Source: Citromicrobium bathyomarinum
GTDB lineage: Bacteria > Pseudomonadota > Alphaproteobacteria > Sphingomonadales > Sphingomonadaceae
Reading direction: 5' to 3'
Assembly: GCA_001306305.2 (NCBI GenBank)
Contig: CP155577.1
Span: 1,281,001-1,345,000, forward strand
Length of the DNA stretch: 64,000 nt
Shown here piece by piece: positions 45,024 to 54,321 of this stretch. The position numbers and the translations under genes were made by a program. The notes under the pieces are model-generated. The model saw nothing but the letters and a program-made list of their open reading frames with translations. It was not told the origin of the DNA and searched no databases. Each line of letters opens with the position of its first letter. Positions within the stretch are counted from its first letter, which is position 1.

Positions 45024-46391
45024 GTGCTTTATTCCGGAGCGGCTTGGGCGCATTGGCGCAGCGTGAAAGCGCTGCGCGACCCGATTCGTCTGATTCCCGT
45101 GCTGTTTCTGGCGGCGATTGCGATCGGCACCGTGCTGCTCAGCTTGCCCTTCGCGACCGTGGAAGGGGTGCGCGCGCCGCTGCTGACCGCGCTGTTTACT
45201 TCCACCTCCGCCGTCGCGGTGACCGGCCTGATCGTGGTCGATACGCCGACCTACTGGTCCGGCTTCGGGCAGGGGGTGATCCTGCTGCTGTTCCAGATCG
45301 GCGGGTTCGGGATCATGACCTCGGCCACGCTGCTGGGCCTGATGGCCGGGCGCGGCTTCGGCCTGCGCGACCGGATGGCGACGCAGGTGGAACGCAGCCG
45401 GCTGGAGACGCATGATGCGCTCACCGCGCTCAGGCTGATCCTCTTCATCACCGTTGCTGTGGAGGGGATCGTGGCGATCATCCTCACCGCGCGCCTGATC
45501 GCCAGCTATGGCGAAGCGCCCGGCCTCGCGCTGTGGCATGGCGTGTTCCACTCGGTCAGCGCGTTCAACAATGCGGGCTTTTCCAGCTACTCGGACAGCC
45601 TGATGGGCTTCCAGAACGATCCGCTGTTCCTCGGGCCGATCATGGTGTCGATCATCATTACCGCACTGGGCTTCCCGGTGATGCAGGACCTGCGGACCAA
45701 TGGCATCGTGTGGCGGCGCTGGTCGCTTCATACCAAGATCACCGTCGGCGGCACCGCCGCGCTGCTGGTGCTGGGCTTCCTCGCGATCCTCGCGATGGAA
45801 TGGGACAATCCCGATACGCTGGGGCCAATGGGGTGGGGCGCGAAGATCCTCAACGCCGCGTTCCATTCGGTGATGCCGCGCACCGCCGGGTTCAACAGCC
45901 TGAATGTCGGCGCCTTCCACGACGAGACGCTGATGACCAATTTCTTCCTGATGTTCGTCGGCGGCGGCAGTGCCGGAACCGCCGGGGGGATCAAGGTGAC
46001 GACCTTCTTCGTGCTGTTCGCGATCGTGCTGTCGGAGATCCTCGGGCGGCAGGACGCGGGGCTGTTCCAGCGCCGCTTCGGGCGCGAGATAGAGCGACAG
46101 GCGCTGGCGGTGACGGTGCTGTCCGCAACGCTGATCTTCGTCGCGACGACCTACATCGCCTCGATCAGCAGCCTGCCGCTGGACGATATCCTGTTCGAAT
46201 GCATCTCCGCCTTCTCCACCGTCGGCCTGTCGACCGGGATCACCGCCGCGCTGCCGCCGGGCGGCCTGTTCGCTCTGATCGTGCTGATGTTCGTCGGCCG
46301 GGTGGGAACCATCACCGTGGCCACCGCGCTTGCGCTGGGCGGGCGCGAACTGCCTTTCCGCTATCCGCAGGAGAACCCGATTGTCGGCTAA
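45024..46391 (+). CDS. trkH: Potassium uptake protein TrkH
   Basis: 455 residues, multi-span channel-like transporter with four P-loop selectivity segments: TSTSAVAVTGLIVVDT, HSVSAFNNAGFSSYSD, HSVMPRTAGFNSLNV and SAFSTVGLSTGIT. Together with TrkA it forms a Na+/H+-linked K+ uptake system in the inner membrane. GTG start at 45024; a GTG at 45063 would remove 13 residues. Its end overlaps trkA. Confidence 0.93.
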   Translation: MLYSGAAWAHWRSVKALRDPIRLIPVLFLAAIAIGTVLLSLPFATVEGVRAPLLTALFTSTSAVAVTGLIVVDTPTYWSGFGQGVILLLFQIGGFGIMTSATLLGLMAGRGFGLRDRMATQVERSRLETHDALTALRLILFITVAVEGIVAIILTARLIASYGEAPGLALWHGVFHSVSAFNNAGFSSYSDSLMGFQNDPLFLGPIMVSIIITALGFPVMQDLRTNGIVWRRWSLHTKITVGGTAALLVLGFLAILAMEWDNPDTLGPMGWGAKILNAAFHSVMPRTAGFNSLNVGAFHDETLMTNFFLMFVGGGSAGTAGGIKVTTFFVLFAIVLSEILGRQDAGLFQRRFGREIERQALAVTVLSATLIFVATTYIASISSLPLDDILFECISAFSTVGLSTGITAALPPGGLFALIVLMFVGRVGTITVATALALGGRELPFRYPQENPIVG

Positions 46392-47040
46392 CATACGCAA
46401 GCCCATCATGGTCATCGGTCTCGGCCGGTTTGGAGGCGCAGTGTCGCGCACGCTGGAGCGGATGGGGCACGAGGTGCTGGCGGTCGATACCGACCCGGCG
46501 CTGGTCCAGCATTTCGCCGGCGACCTGACCAAGGTGGTCGAGGCGGATGCAACCGAGACGACCACGCTGGAGCGGCTGGGCGCAAAGGATTTCGATGCCG
46601 CCGTGGTCGCCATCGGCACCGATATCGAGGCGAGCGTGCTGACCGTGCTGGCGCTCGCGGACCTCGGCCTGACCAATATCTGGGCCAAGGCGACGAATGA
46701 GAAGCACGCGCGCATTCTGGAGCGGACCGGGGCGACGCATGTGGTCTTCCCCGAGCAGCGGATGGGCGAACGCGTCGCTCACCTGATCAACGAGCGGCTG
46801 CTGGACTTCATTTCCTTTGGCGACGAATTCGCGATTGCGCGGCTGGTCGCGCCCGAACCGCTGCTGGGCCTGCCGCTGGTCACCAGCCAGTGCCGCAAGA
46901 AATACGATGTGACGGTGGTGGGGGTGAAGCGCGAGGGGGAGGATTTCATCCACGCCGTGCCCGATACCCTCATCTTCCCGGGTGACGAACTGGTCGTCTC
47001 GGGCCGGATCCACGATCTCGAAGCGTTCTCCGCGATGTGA
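46381..47040 (+). CDS. trkA: TrkA family K+ uptake regulatory protein (KtrA-like)
   Basis: 219 residues. RCK N-domain with the nucleotide-binding GLGRFGGAVSRTLERMGHEVLAVDTDP, then ADATETTTLERLGAKDFDAAVVAIGTDIEASVLTVLALADLG, and a TrkA-C domain (YDVTVVGVKREGEDFIHAVPDTLIFPGDELVVSG). Single-unit type, unlike the duplicated E. coli TrkA. The TTG at 46381 overlaps the trkH stop by 11 bp; an ATG at 46408 is an alternative. Confidence 0.9.
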   Translation: MSANIRKPIMVIGLGRFGGAVSRTLERMGHEVLAVDTDPALVQHFAGDLTKVVEADATETTTLERLGAKDFDAAVVAIGTDIEASVLTVLALADLGLTNIWAKATNEKHARILERTGATHVVFPEQRMGERVAHLINERLLDFISFGDEFAIARLVAPEPLLGLPLVTSQCRKKYDVTVVGVKREGEDFIHAVPDTLIFPGDELVVSGRIHDLEAFSAM

Positions 47041-47064
47041 CGCGAGGGCGCGCGGTGCCTCGGA

Positions 47065-47541
47065 TCAGGCGTCGGCGGGGTAATCCTCTTCGAGCGCGAG
47101 CGTATTCAGGTCCTCATTGCCGAAGGTGCCGAAAGAGCGTGCTTCGGGAGCTTCGAACAGGACGCCGAACAACTCGGTGGGTTTGCCGTCTGCGCCGAGG
47201 TTGCAAATGCCGCGGCACATGATGTGTCTTTCGACACCCTGCTCGTCGATAATCCGCGCATCTACGTAGAACGGACCGCCGGAAACGGCCGCCTTGTCGA
47301 AGGTCTTTCTGACCCGCTCCCGGTCGTCGGGATGATAATAGTCGAGTGCTGCGTCGAGCGGAGGTGTGCCGGCAGCCTTGTCGCGACCGTGGACCGCAAA
47401 AACGCGATCCGACCAGAAAACCGTTCTGGTCCGCAAATCGACCATCCAAGTGGCGACCGAACCAACGTTTTCGGCCAGAGCCAGGCAGGCGCGATCACGC
47501 TCCGCCTGTGCCAGCCGCGTATGCATCCTGCTGCGTTCCAC
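47065..47541 (-). CDS. PAS domain protein, N-terminal membrane segment possibly lost through start-codon change
   Basis: 158 residues from the GTG at 47541, a single PAS domain (LAENVGSVATWMVDLRTRTVFWSDRVFAVHG ... YYHPDDRERVRKTF ... GICNLGADGKPTELFGVLFEAPE). The frame continues upstream without a stop and encodes a membrane helix (SPLLWFALGFVFSTIVCVIFLL) back to an ATA codon at 47610 that has GGAG nine bases before it, where an ATG would be expected. So the gene either uses an unusual ATA start, lost its start, or begins at the GTG without the anchor. No output domain is visible. Confidence 0.65.
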   Translation of the reverse strand: MERSRMHTRLAQAERDRACLALAENVGSVATWMVDLRTRTVFWSDRVFAVHGRDKAAGTPPLDAALDYYHPDDRERVRKTFDKAAVSGGPFYVDARIIDEQGVERHIMCRGICNLGADGKPTELFGVLFEAPEARSFGTFGNEDLNTLALEEDYPADA

Positions 47542-47610
47542 CAGCAGAAAAATTACACAGACGATCGTCGAAAAAACGAACCCCAGCGCGAACCAGAGCA
47601 GGGGCGATAT

Positions 47611-47952
47611 GGTGTCAGTCTCCGAGATACGACCTCCACTAGTTCCGACGGCCTGGAGCCGATCGCAGCTTGAAGGAAGGTGTCCGTGTCAGGCGTGGAT
47701 GCCCCCGGGCGCATCCATCGCGCCGCGAGATACATGGCCATGATCGGCAAGCCTTTCCCCTTTGCACGACGATGCTAGCAGATTTCTTGTGGACTTGAAG
47801 TGGTCAGGGTGATGTATCTGATCTTCTTGAGGAACAATCAGGGCAGATCTGCGGATCGGGTTGGCAATCCGAGGCGCTCTGGAGACCTTGAGATCGCGAT
47901 CTTGAGCTTGCAGGGGGGCATTCGTGACAGATGGGACGAAGCCCCGTGGCGA
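47611..47952. other. 342-bp interval without a recognised gene
   Basis: It lies between the PAS gene and the yceD-like gene, both on the minus strand. Short frames here are arginine-rich or mixed and show no family pattern. It probably contains the PAS gene's promoter and the 3' end of the upstream transcript; I see no clear terminator or operator. Confidence 0.5.
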
Positions 47953-48495
47953 TTACTCCGAACCGAGCCCCTTGAGCGCTTCGGCCAGCGGCCCGCGCGG
48001 CGCATCGTCCAGCTCGATCCCAGCCTTCTTGCGCGCCTCTTCGGCATTCGGTCCTTCTGCATAAGGGTCGATCGCCAACGCCAGCGACTGTGCGATGGCT
48101 TCGCCGAGATCGAACTTTTCACCTGCATACTCGATCTCGTCGAGATCTTCGGCCTCCAGCTCGATCTCGATCTCCTCGTCTTCCTGCAAGGAAGGGTGGA
48201 TGGATCCCTCGGGCACAAAACGCAGCGCGATGTCCTCTGCGATATGGACCGGGAAATCCTCGCCAGAGACCGCGCAGGACTGGGTGATGTCCGCCTTCAG
48301 CGTGCCGGTAACGCCGACCCGCTCCCCTTGGCGATCGAGCGCGACCCGTGCGACCAGCCGGTCGACCGAGGTGATCGCCAGACGTCGCGCTAGGCCGGTG
48401 CGCTCCTGCTCGTTCGCTTCCAGCACCAGCGGCTGTCCGGTGATCTGACGCAGGGCGATCGGGCGCGAGAATTCAGGGGGTGCCACATCAGTCAT
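47953..48495 (-). CDS. YceD/DUF177 family protein
   Basis: 180 residues. The DUF177 core CAVSGEDFPVHIAEDIALRFVPE is followed by a highly acidic stretch (EDEEIEIELEAEDLDEIEYAGEKFDLGEAIAQSLALAIDPY), as in alphaproteobacterial members. YceD relatives are linked to 23S rRNA accumulation and lie near rpmF or plsX in other bacteria; here the partner is a bc1 chaperone gene that overlaps it by 4 bp. Confidence 0.88.
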   Translation of the reverse strand: MTDVAPPEFSRPIALRQITGQPLVLEANEQERTGLARRLAITSVDRLVARVALDRQGERVGVTGTLKADITQSCAVSGEDFPVHIAEDIALRFVPEGSIHPSLQEDEEIEIELEAEDLDEIEYAGEKFDLGEAIAQSLALAIDPYAEGPNAEEARKKAGIELDDAPRGPLAEALKGLGSE

Positions 48496-49025
48496 GCCGC
48501 GATCTCACCCTGTTGCAGCATGGCGAAATCGGTCTGCGCGAGCCGCGCATGCAGGGCGCGCAGACCTTCCGCCATACGTGCCGGCCCATGCTCTTCGTCC
48601 GACAGGTGCATGTTGCGTACGACCAACGCGGCCAGCGCGGCATCGTCGCCCTGCGCGAGCGCGTCGCGCAGGGCGCCTGCGCGCCCTCCAAGGGTGGCCA
48701 TCATCCGTCCCATCATCTTGCCCACGGTGGGATCGCCGATTCCCGCCTCGCGCATCTGGCCTTCCATGTCCTCGACGAACAATTCGGTCAGCCAGGCGGC
48801 AGCGGAAACGCCTTGCGCCTCGGCATTCTGCTCACTCTCCAGCCGCAGCATGAACAGCGCGGTGAGCATCGAGATCATGTCGAAGCGCCCGTCCAGCGTG
48901 TCCGCCGCGCCGCGATCCGCATACCAGTGTTCTTCGCGGGCGGTGCCGACCAGCGTGTGCCACAGCGGGCGCCACGCCTCGCGAGGGTCGGGCTCACGGG
49001 CAAAGAGGCGGGACAGGAACGACAT
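48492..49025 (-). CDS. Ubiquinol-cytochrome c chaperone (CBP3/UPF0174)
   Basis: 177 residues. The N-terminal VGTAREEHWYADRGAADTLDGRFDMISMLTALFMLRLE and RNMHLSDEEHGPARMAEGLRALHARL match the CBP3 family, which helps assemble cytochrome b of complex III. Its end overlaps the YceD-like start (ATGA). Divergent from bamE. Confidence 0.88.
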   Translation of the reverse strand: MSFLSRLFAREPDPREAWRPLWHTLVGTAREEHWYADRGAADTLDGRFDMISMLTALFMLRLESEQNAEAQGVSAAAWLTELFVEDMEGQMREAGIGDPTVGKMMGRMMATLGGRAGALRDALAQGDDAALAALVVRNMHLSDEEHGPARMAEGLRALHARLAQTDFAMLQQGEIAA

Positions 49026-49209
49026 TGGAATCCTTCATTCAGCACCAATTCAATCGGCATCGCCACACCGGGAGATAACTGGCTCGTGCAACGTCCTTGC
49101 GGCTGCCATTGCACGTTCGGGGGCGAGGCCGTAAGGCTCCGCCCCGATATAGCGCGTGTTCCCGCTCACGAAAGGGCGCGCGGATTTTGCGAAGAGGATT
49201 GCGAGTACT

Positions 49210-49689
49210 ATGCGGATCGTGAGGGCAATCGCACCGGTAATGCTGATCGGGCTTGCGGTGACGGCGGGCGGATGCACGTCGATCCGCGAAGCGCGCGGCT
49301 ATATCGAGGACGAGCGGATGACCGGGCTGATCCAGCCCGGCATCGACAACGAACAATCGGTCCAGAGCACGCTGGGTCGGCCGACATTCACCAGCCAGTT
49401 CGGCCCCGAAACCTGGTACTATGTTTCCAGCGTCACCGGTCGCAAGCCCTTCGTGCGGCCCAAGATCCAGACCCATTCGGTGCTCGCCGTGCGGTTCGAC
49501 AGCGACGGCAAGGTGGTTGCCGCCGATCGGTCGGGAATCGACCAGGTGGTCTATCTGAGCCCCGATGGCGACGAGACCCCGACGCTGGGCCGCGAGCGGA
49601 CCTTCTTCGAAGACCTGTTCGGCAATATCGGCACGGTCGGCGCACCGGGTGCCGGCCCAGCCGGGGGCGGGCGCGGCCCTGGCGGCTGA
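49210..49689 (+). CDS. bamE: Outer-membrane assembly lipoprotein BamE (SmpA/OmlA)
   Basis: 159 residues. Lipobox TAGGC with Cys22, followed by the BamE domain: IQPGIDNEQSVQSTLGRPTFTSQFGPETWYYVSSV. The C-terminus has a glycine-rich tail (GTVGAPGAGPAGGGRGPGG). It is part of the BAM complex that inserts outer-membrane beta-barrels. The ATG at 49210 is chosen from the signal peptide; an in-frame start at 49156 would add a charged leader. Confidence 0.9.
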   Translation: MRIVRAIAPVMLIGLAVTAGGCTSIREARGYIEDERMTGLIQPGIDNEQSVQSTLGRPTFTSQFGPETWYYVSSVTGRKPFVRPKIQTHSVLAVRFDSDGKVVAADRSGIDQVVYLSPDGDETPTLGRERTFFEDLFGNIGTVGAPGAGPAGGGRGPGG

Positions 49690-49761
49690 CGTTCCACCGG
49701 GTGGAGCGATTGTGTGCCCGCAGCGCTTGATAGCGTGCGGGTGCGCCCCATATCGCGCCTC

Positions 49762-50319
49762 ATGAGCAATTCCGCGGCCAGCCACGGCCTCCAACAGTGG
49801 CACGGCACCACCATCATCGGCGTCAAGCGCGGGGATAAGACCGTGCTCGCCGGAGATGGTCAGGTCTCCATGGGCAACACGGTGATGAAGCCCAATGCGA
49901 AGAAGGTTCGCCGGATCGGGGATGGCAAGGTGGTCGCCGGTTTCGCAGGCGCCACCGCCGATGCTTTCACGCTGTTCGAACGGCTGGAGCGCAAGCTCGA
50001 CCAGTATTCCGGGCAGCTGATGCGCGCGGCGGTCGAACTGGCGAAGGACTGGCGGACCGACAAGTACCTGCGCAATCTCGAAGCGCTGATGATCGTGGCC
50101 GACAAGGACACGATGCTGGTGCTGACCGGCAATGGCGACGTGCTGGAGCCCGAAGGCGGCATCGCCGCGATCGGCTCTGGCGGCAACTACGCACTCGCCG
50201 CCGCGCGCGCTCTCTCCGACTACGAGACCGATCCCGAAAAGATCGCCCGCCGCGCGATGGCCGTGGCCGCAGAAGTCTGCGTCTTCACCAACGACCAGGT
50301 CACGCTCGAAACCGTTTGA
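49762..50319 (+). CDS. hslV: ATP-dependent protease subunit HslV
   Basis: 185 residues. Proteasome-like peptidase: a 15-residue N-terminal pro-segment, then the catalytic N-terminal threonine (Thr16 in [11 protein letters not shown]), [41 protein letters not shown] and [17 protein letters not shown]. The extended pro-segment is common in alphaproteobacteria. It forms the HslUV protease with the AAA+ unfoldase encoded 29 bp downstream. Confidence 0.95.
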   Translation: MSNSAASHGLQQWHGTTIIGVKRGDKTVLAGDGQVSMGNTVMKPNAKKVRRIGDGKVVAGFAGATADAFTLFERLERKLDQYSGQLMRAAVELAKDWRTDKYLRNLEALMIVADKDTMLVLTGNGDVLEPEGGIAAIGSGGNYALAAARALSDYETDPEKIARRAMAVAAEVCVFTNDQVTLETV

Positions 50320-50348
50320 GCGCACCCCTCTCGAAATCACGGATAGAA

Positions 50349-51650
50349 ATGGCTGATACCCTCACCCCCAAGGCGATTGTCGCCGCTCTCGACGAACACA
50401 TCATCGGCCAGAAGGATGCCAAGCGCGCGGTTGCCGTGGCGCTGCGCAATCGCTGGCGCAGGCAAAGGCTGGGGCCGGACCTGCGCGACGAGGTGACGCC
50501 CAAGAACATCCTGATGATCGGCCCGACCGGCTGCGGGAAGACCGAAATCAGCCGCCGCCTCGCGCGGCTGGCCGAAGCGCCCTTCGTGAAGGTGGAAGCG
50601 ACCAAGTTCACCGAAGTCGGCTATGTCGGCCGCGACGTCGAACAGATCGCGCGCGATCTGGTTGAAGAGGCGATCCGGCTGGAGAAGGACCGCCGCCGCG
50701 AGGCGGTGCGCGAATCCGCCAGCGAAGCGGCGATGGAGCGTTTGCTCGACGCGCTGGTGGGCGACAATGCCTCCGAAGCGACGCGGCAGAGCTTCCGCGA
50801 ACGGATCACGCAGAACGCGATGAACGACGTCGAGGTCGAGATCGAGGTTCAGGACCAGCCTGCGACCACGATGGATATCCCCGGCATGGGCGGCAATGTC
50901 GGCATGATCGACCTCTCCGACATGTTCGGCAAGGCGATGGGCAAGAAGCCCACCAGCCGGCGCAAGCTGCGTGTGCCCGAGGCGTGGGACCGGCTGGTCG
51001 ACGAAGAAGCCGAAAAGCGCATGGACCAGGACGATGTCGCCCGCGTCGCGCTTCAGAACGCGGAGACCAACGGGATCGTCTTCCTCGACGAGATCGACAA
51101 GATCGCGGTGTCCGATGTGCGCGGTGGGTCGGTGTCACGCGAAGGCGTTCAGCGCGATCTGTTGCCGCTGATCGAAGGCACTACCGTTGCGACCAAGCAC
51201 GGTCCGATGAAGACCGACCACGTGCTGTTCATTGCGAGCGGAGCGTTCCACGTCTCCAAGCCCAGCGACATGCTGCCCGAACTACAGGGCCGCCTGCCGA
51301 TCCGGGTCGAGCTGCGCGCGCTGACCGAGGAAGATTTCGTGCGGATACTCAGCGAAACCCGCGCCAACCTCGTCCAGCAATACACCGCGCTGATCGGGAC
51401 CGAGAAGGTCACGCTCGACATCACGGACGAGGCGGTGCGCGAGGTCGCCAAGATCGCCGCGCAGGTGAACGAGGCGGTCGAGAATATCGGCGCGCGGCGT
51501 CTGCAGACGGTGATGGAGCGGCTGGTGGAAGACATCAGCTTCGAGGCGGAAGAGCATGAGGGCGAGACCGTCACCATCGATGCTGCCTACGTGCACGAAC
51601 GGCTCGACGACCTCGCGCGCGATACGGACCTGAGCAAGTATATCCTTTAG
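50349..51650 (+). CDS. hslU: ATP-dependent protease ATPase subunit HslU
   Basis: 433 residues, AAA+ unfoldase. Starts [34 protein letters not shown]; Walker A GPTGCGKT (58-65); [14 protein letters not shown]; the I-domain insertion with the glycine/methionine-rich [19 protein letters not shown]; Walker [12 protein letters not shown]; and the C-terminal tip ending SKYIL that docks into HslV. The ATG at 50349 gives the canonical N-terminus. Confidence 0.96.
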   Translation: MADTLTPKAIVAALDEHIIGQKDAKRAVAVALRNRWRRQRLGPDLRDEVTPKNILMIGPTGCGKTEISRRLARLAEAPFVKVEATKFTEVGYVGRDVEQIARDLVEEAIRLEKDRRREAVRESASEAAMERLLDALVGDNASEATRQSFRERITQNAMNDVEVEIEVQDQPATTMDIPGMGGNVGMIDLSDMFGKAMGKKPTSRRKLRVPEAWDRLVDEEAEKRMDQDDVARVALQNAETNGIVFLDEIDKIAVSDVRGGSVSREGVQRDLLPLIEGTTVATKHGPMKTDHVLFIASGAFHVSKPSDMLPELQGRLPIRVELRALTEEDFVRILSETRANLVQQYTALIGTEKVTLDITDEAVREVAKIAAQVNEAVENIGARRLQTVMERLVEDISFEAEEHEGETVTIDAAYVHERLDDLARDTDLSKYIL

Positions 51651-51725
51651 AGCGGTATCCCCCGGGCCGGAGGGCAAGGCCTTGGTCGCCCGCGCCGTCC
51701 GCTGGGACGGTTCGACGTGCAGGCC

Positions 51726-52982
51726 CTAGCGGGTTGCGCGAATGTCCGATCGGTCGAGAATGCTTGGCGAAGGGCTGTTCGGGCCCAGAAGGTCGCCTTC
51801 ATACATCGCAACGCGATTGCGGCCCTTCGTCTTTGCGGCATAGAGCGCGCGATCTGCGGCATTCACCAGATCCTTGAATGCGCATGTCTCACCGTTCCTG
51901 CACTGCGCCACGCCCACGCTGACCGTGATGATTGCGGTGCCATCGGGGCGGCCCGGGTGCGGGATCGCGAGGTCTTCGATCGCCTGCGAAATTGTCCGCG
52001 CGACAGAGACTAACCGCTTCTGGTCGGAATCGCGCAATGCGAAGGTAAATTCCTCCCCGCCGTACCTGGCGCACAAAACCCCTTTGGTCTGCGCGGCGAT
52101 CTGCGAGAACCTATTGGCCACCATTTGTAGACAGTCGTCGCCTGCCGTATGGCCGAGTGTGTCGTTATAGGGTTTGAAATGGTCGATATCGATCATCATC
52201 AGCGCGACCGGTCGCCGCGATGCCAGCCACCGCTCGAGCCGTTCTGTCAGCAGACGACGGTTGGGCAGCCGGGTGAGCGCATCTGTTAGCGACAGACGCA
52301 GATACGTCTTGCTTACGGCCTTGGCGTCGCTCGCCTCTTGCGTTGCCAGCAGAGCCGTCATGAAGTCGGCGCAGCGGCGCCTCTCGTGCCTGTAATTGGC
52401 GAAAAGGCTGAAGGCGCAGGCGGTTACCATCTGAATTGCCAAGGCCACCGCGAGCGAGGGTTCCAAACCACTCCTGGTCGCGAGAATCAGCAGACTGATC
52501 GCCATTGCGCCGGCTGTGAACAGCACGGCGTGAGGAAAACGAAGCGCCAGCAGCATGTTCGCATAGATGACGACCAGGACCATTTCGCCGAAGGTGAAAA
52601 TGCCCAGCGGGTCGCGCGTGATCCACAGCAGGAATGCCGGAACCAGGAAGGCGCCGAAAACGCTCGCACTGATAAGCCTTTCGGCAACCTGCGGGCTCGA
52701 ACCTCCGATCGCCCAGGCCAGCGCAAGGGCTACGGGAGTGATGACGCCGACCCGCAAGATGATCGACAAGACCACATAATCTGTCAGGAGCGTCAGGCTC
52801 GTGAAATTGTACACATTATACAGCGCAAGCCCGACGAAGATCGCGATCCGCGCTTCTGCGACGCGCGCTTCGGAATATTCCCGATCGTAGAGTTCCTGAA
52901 GCGGCCCGGCAAAGCGCAGCCAGATGTTGACCGGTACTCGATCCTTGAAACGCTTCGGGCGCTGTAGGGAGGTGGCATCCAT
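51726..52982 (-). CDS. Membrane diguanylate cyclase (GGDEF)
   Basis: 418 residues from the ATG at 52982. Six hydrophobic spans (about 50-220) precede a GGDEF domain: DALTRLPNRRLLTERLERWL, MMIDIDHFKPYNDTLGHTAGDDCL and the intact active site ARYGGEEFTFAL. The inhibitory RxxD site expected five residues before GGEEF is absent (TKGV), so product inhibition is unlikely. It makes cyclic di-GMP. A longer in-frame N-terminus to 53183 is arginine-rich and rejected. Confidence 0.9.
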   Translation of the reverse strand: MDATSLQRPKRFKDRVPVNIWLRFAGPLQELYDREYSEARVAEARIAIFVGLALYNVYNFTSLTLLTDYVVLSIILRVGVITPVALALAWAIGGSSPQVAERLISASVFGAFLVPAFLLWITRDPLGIFTFGEMVLVVIYANMLLALRFPHAVLFTAGAMAISLLILATRSGLEPSLAVALAIQMVTACAFSLFANYRHERRRCADFMTALLATQEASDAKAVSKTYLRLSLTDALTRLPNRRLLTERLERWLASRRPVALMMIDIDHFKPYNDTLGHTAGDDCLQMVANRFSQIAAQTKGVLCARYGGEEFTFALRDSDQKRLVSVARTISQAIEDLAIPHPGRPDGTAIITVSVGVAQCRNGETCAFKDLVNAADRALYAAKTKGRNRVAMYEGDLLGPNSPSPSILDRSDIRATR

Positions 52983-53109
52983 CTGGATAATTCTCGTGAC
53001 AAGCCTATTATAGCAACGATTTGTAAATCTCGGGGGACCGCCCCCGTTCATGGGTCTCCCCAGCCACGGCTCTTGACCAGCGCCAACGCGGCCCCGAAGG
53101 CGAGCGCGC

Positions 53110-54300
53110 ATGAACGAACCCACCCGCCTCACCACCGCGCAGGAATACTGGCTCGCCGTTGCGGCGGCGGTGGTGACTGCCAATGCCTATTACATCCACC
53201 CGATCATCGGCGATGTGGCGGATCATTTCGGGGTCGGGCATGCCGAGATCGGGCTGGTGCCCGCGCTCAACCAGCTGGCACTGGCGCTGGGCATCCTGCT
53301 GCTGCTGCCGCTGGGCGACCGATTCTCCAACCGCACGCTGACGATCCTGTTCACCATCGGCCAGTGCGTCGGGCTGATCGGAATGACGCTGGCGCAGAGC
53401 TTCGTCACCTTTACCGCCGGGTCGACCCTGCTCGGCTTCTTCACCATCGCGCCGTACCTGCTGCCCGCCTACGCATCCAAGCGCGTCGCGCCCGAGCGGC
53501 TGGGCCATGTCACCGCGATCCTGACCGCGGGCGTGATCTTCGGCATCCTGGTCGCGCGGGTCGGGGCAGGCGTGGTCGCCGAGTACTGGGGATGGCGCGC
53601 GGTCTACTGGATCGCGAGCGGCCTGATGATCGCGATCACGCTCGCGCTGCCCACGATCATGGAAAAGGGCGTGCGCGACAAGGACGCCAGCCGACTGCCC
53701 TATCTCGGCCTGATCGCCTCGCTTCTCGCACTGGCGCGCGAGCGGCGCGAGATACTGCTGTCAGGGGCGATCCAGGGGATCGGCTTCGGCCAGTTTATCG
53801 CGCTGTGGCTGGGGCTGGCGCTGCACCTGACGGGGCCCGAGATGGGCTACGGCACCGATGTGGTCGGCTACCTTGCCGGGTTCGCGGCGATCAGTGTGTT
53901 CTCCACCCCCTATTGGGGCCGGCTGGCAGACCGGATCGGGCCGCGCAAGGCACGCGTGCGCTTCGCCATCGTGCAGATGCTGGGCATTTCGCTGCTGTGG
54001 CCCTTCGGGGGGAGCCTGTGGTTGCTGATGATCCCGATCCTGATCGGCAATATCGTGGGACCGGCGATCGATGTGACCAGCCGGATGACGTTTCTTTCGC
54101 AGGAGCCTGCGCTGCGTACCCGGCTGACCACGATCTACATCGTGATGATGTTCATCGGCGGCAGCATCGGTAGCATCGCCGGAACATCGCTGTTCGACGC
54201 GTTCGGCTGGGCAGGCACCTCGCTGGCGATCCTCGCCAGTTGCGCCTGCCTCGCGATGCTCTCCTACGTGGCGTACCGGCTGTACGGCGACAGGGACTAG
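53110..54300 (+). CDS. MFS transporter
   Basis: 396 residues, about 12 membrane spans, with the MFS loop patterns LLPLGDRFSNRTLTI (motif A-like, first half) and RLADRIGPRKARV (second half). A likely drug or metabolite exporter; substrate unknown. It lies convergent to the SulP gene with 21 bp between their stops. Confidence 0.9.
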   Translation: MNEPTRLTTAQEYWLAVAAAVVTANAYYIHPIIGDVADHFGVGHAEIGLVPALNQLALALGILLLLPLGDRFSNRTLTILFTIGQCVGLIGMTLAQSFVTFTAGSTLLGFFTIAPYLLPAYASKRVAPERLGHVTAILTAGVIFGILVARVGAGVVAEYWGWRAVYWIASGLMIAITLALPTIMEKGVRDKDASRLPYLGLIASLLALARERREILLSGAIQGIGFGQFIALWLGLALHLTGPEMGYGTDVVGYLAGFAAISVFSTPYWGRLADRIGPRKARVRFAIVQMLGISLLWPFGGSLWLLMIPILIGNIVGPAIDVTSRMTFLSQEPALRTRLTTIYIVMMFIGGSIGSIAGTSLFDAFGWAGTSLAILASCACLAMLSYVAYRLYGDRD

Positions 54301-54321
54301 CCGACCGGCTGATCCAGCGCC

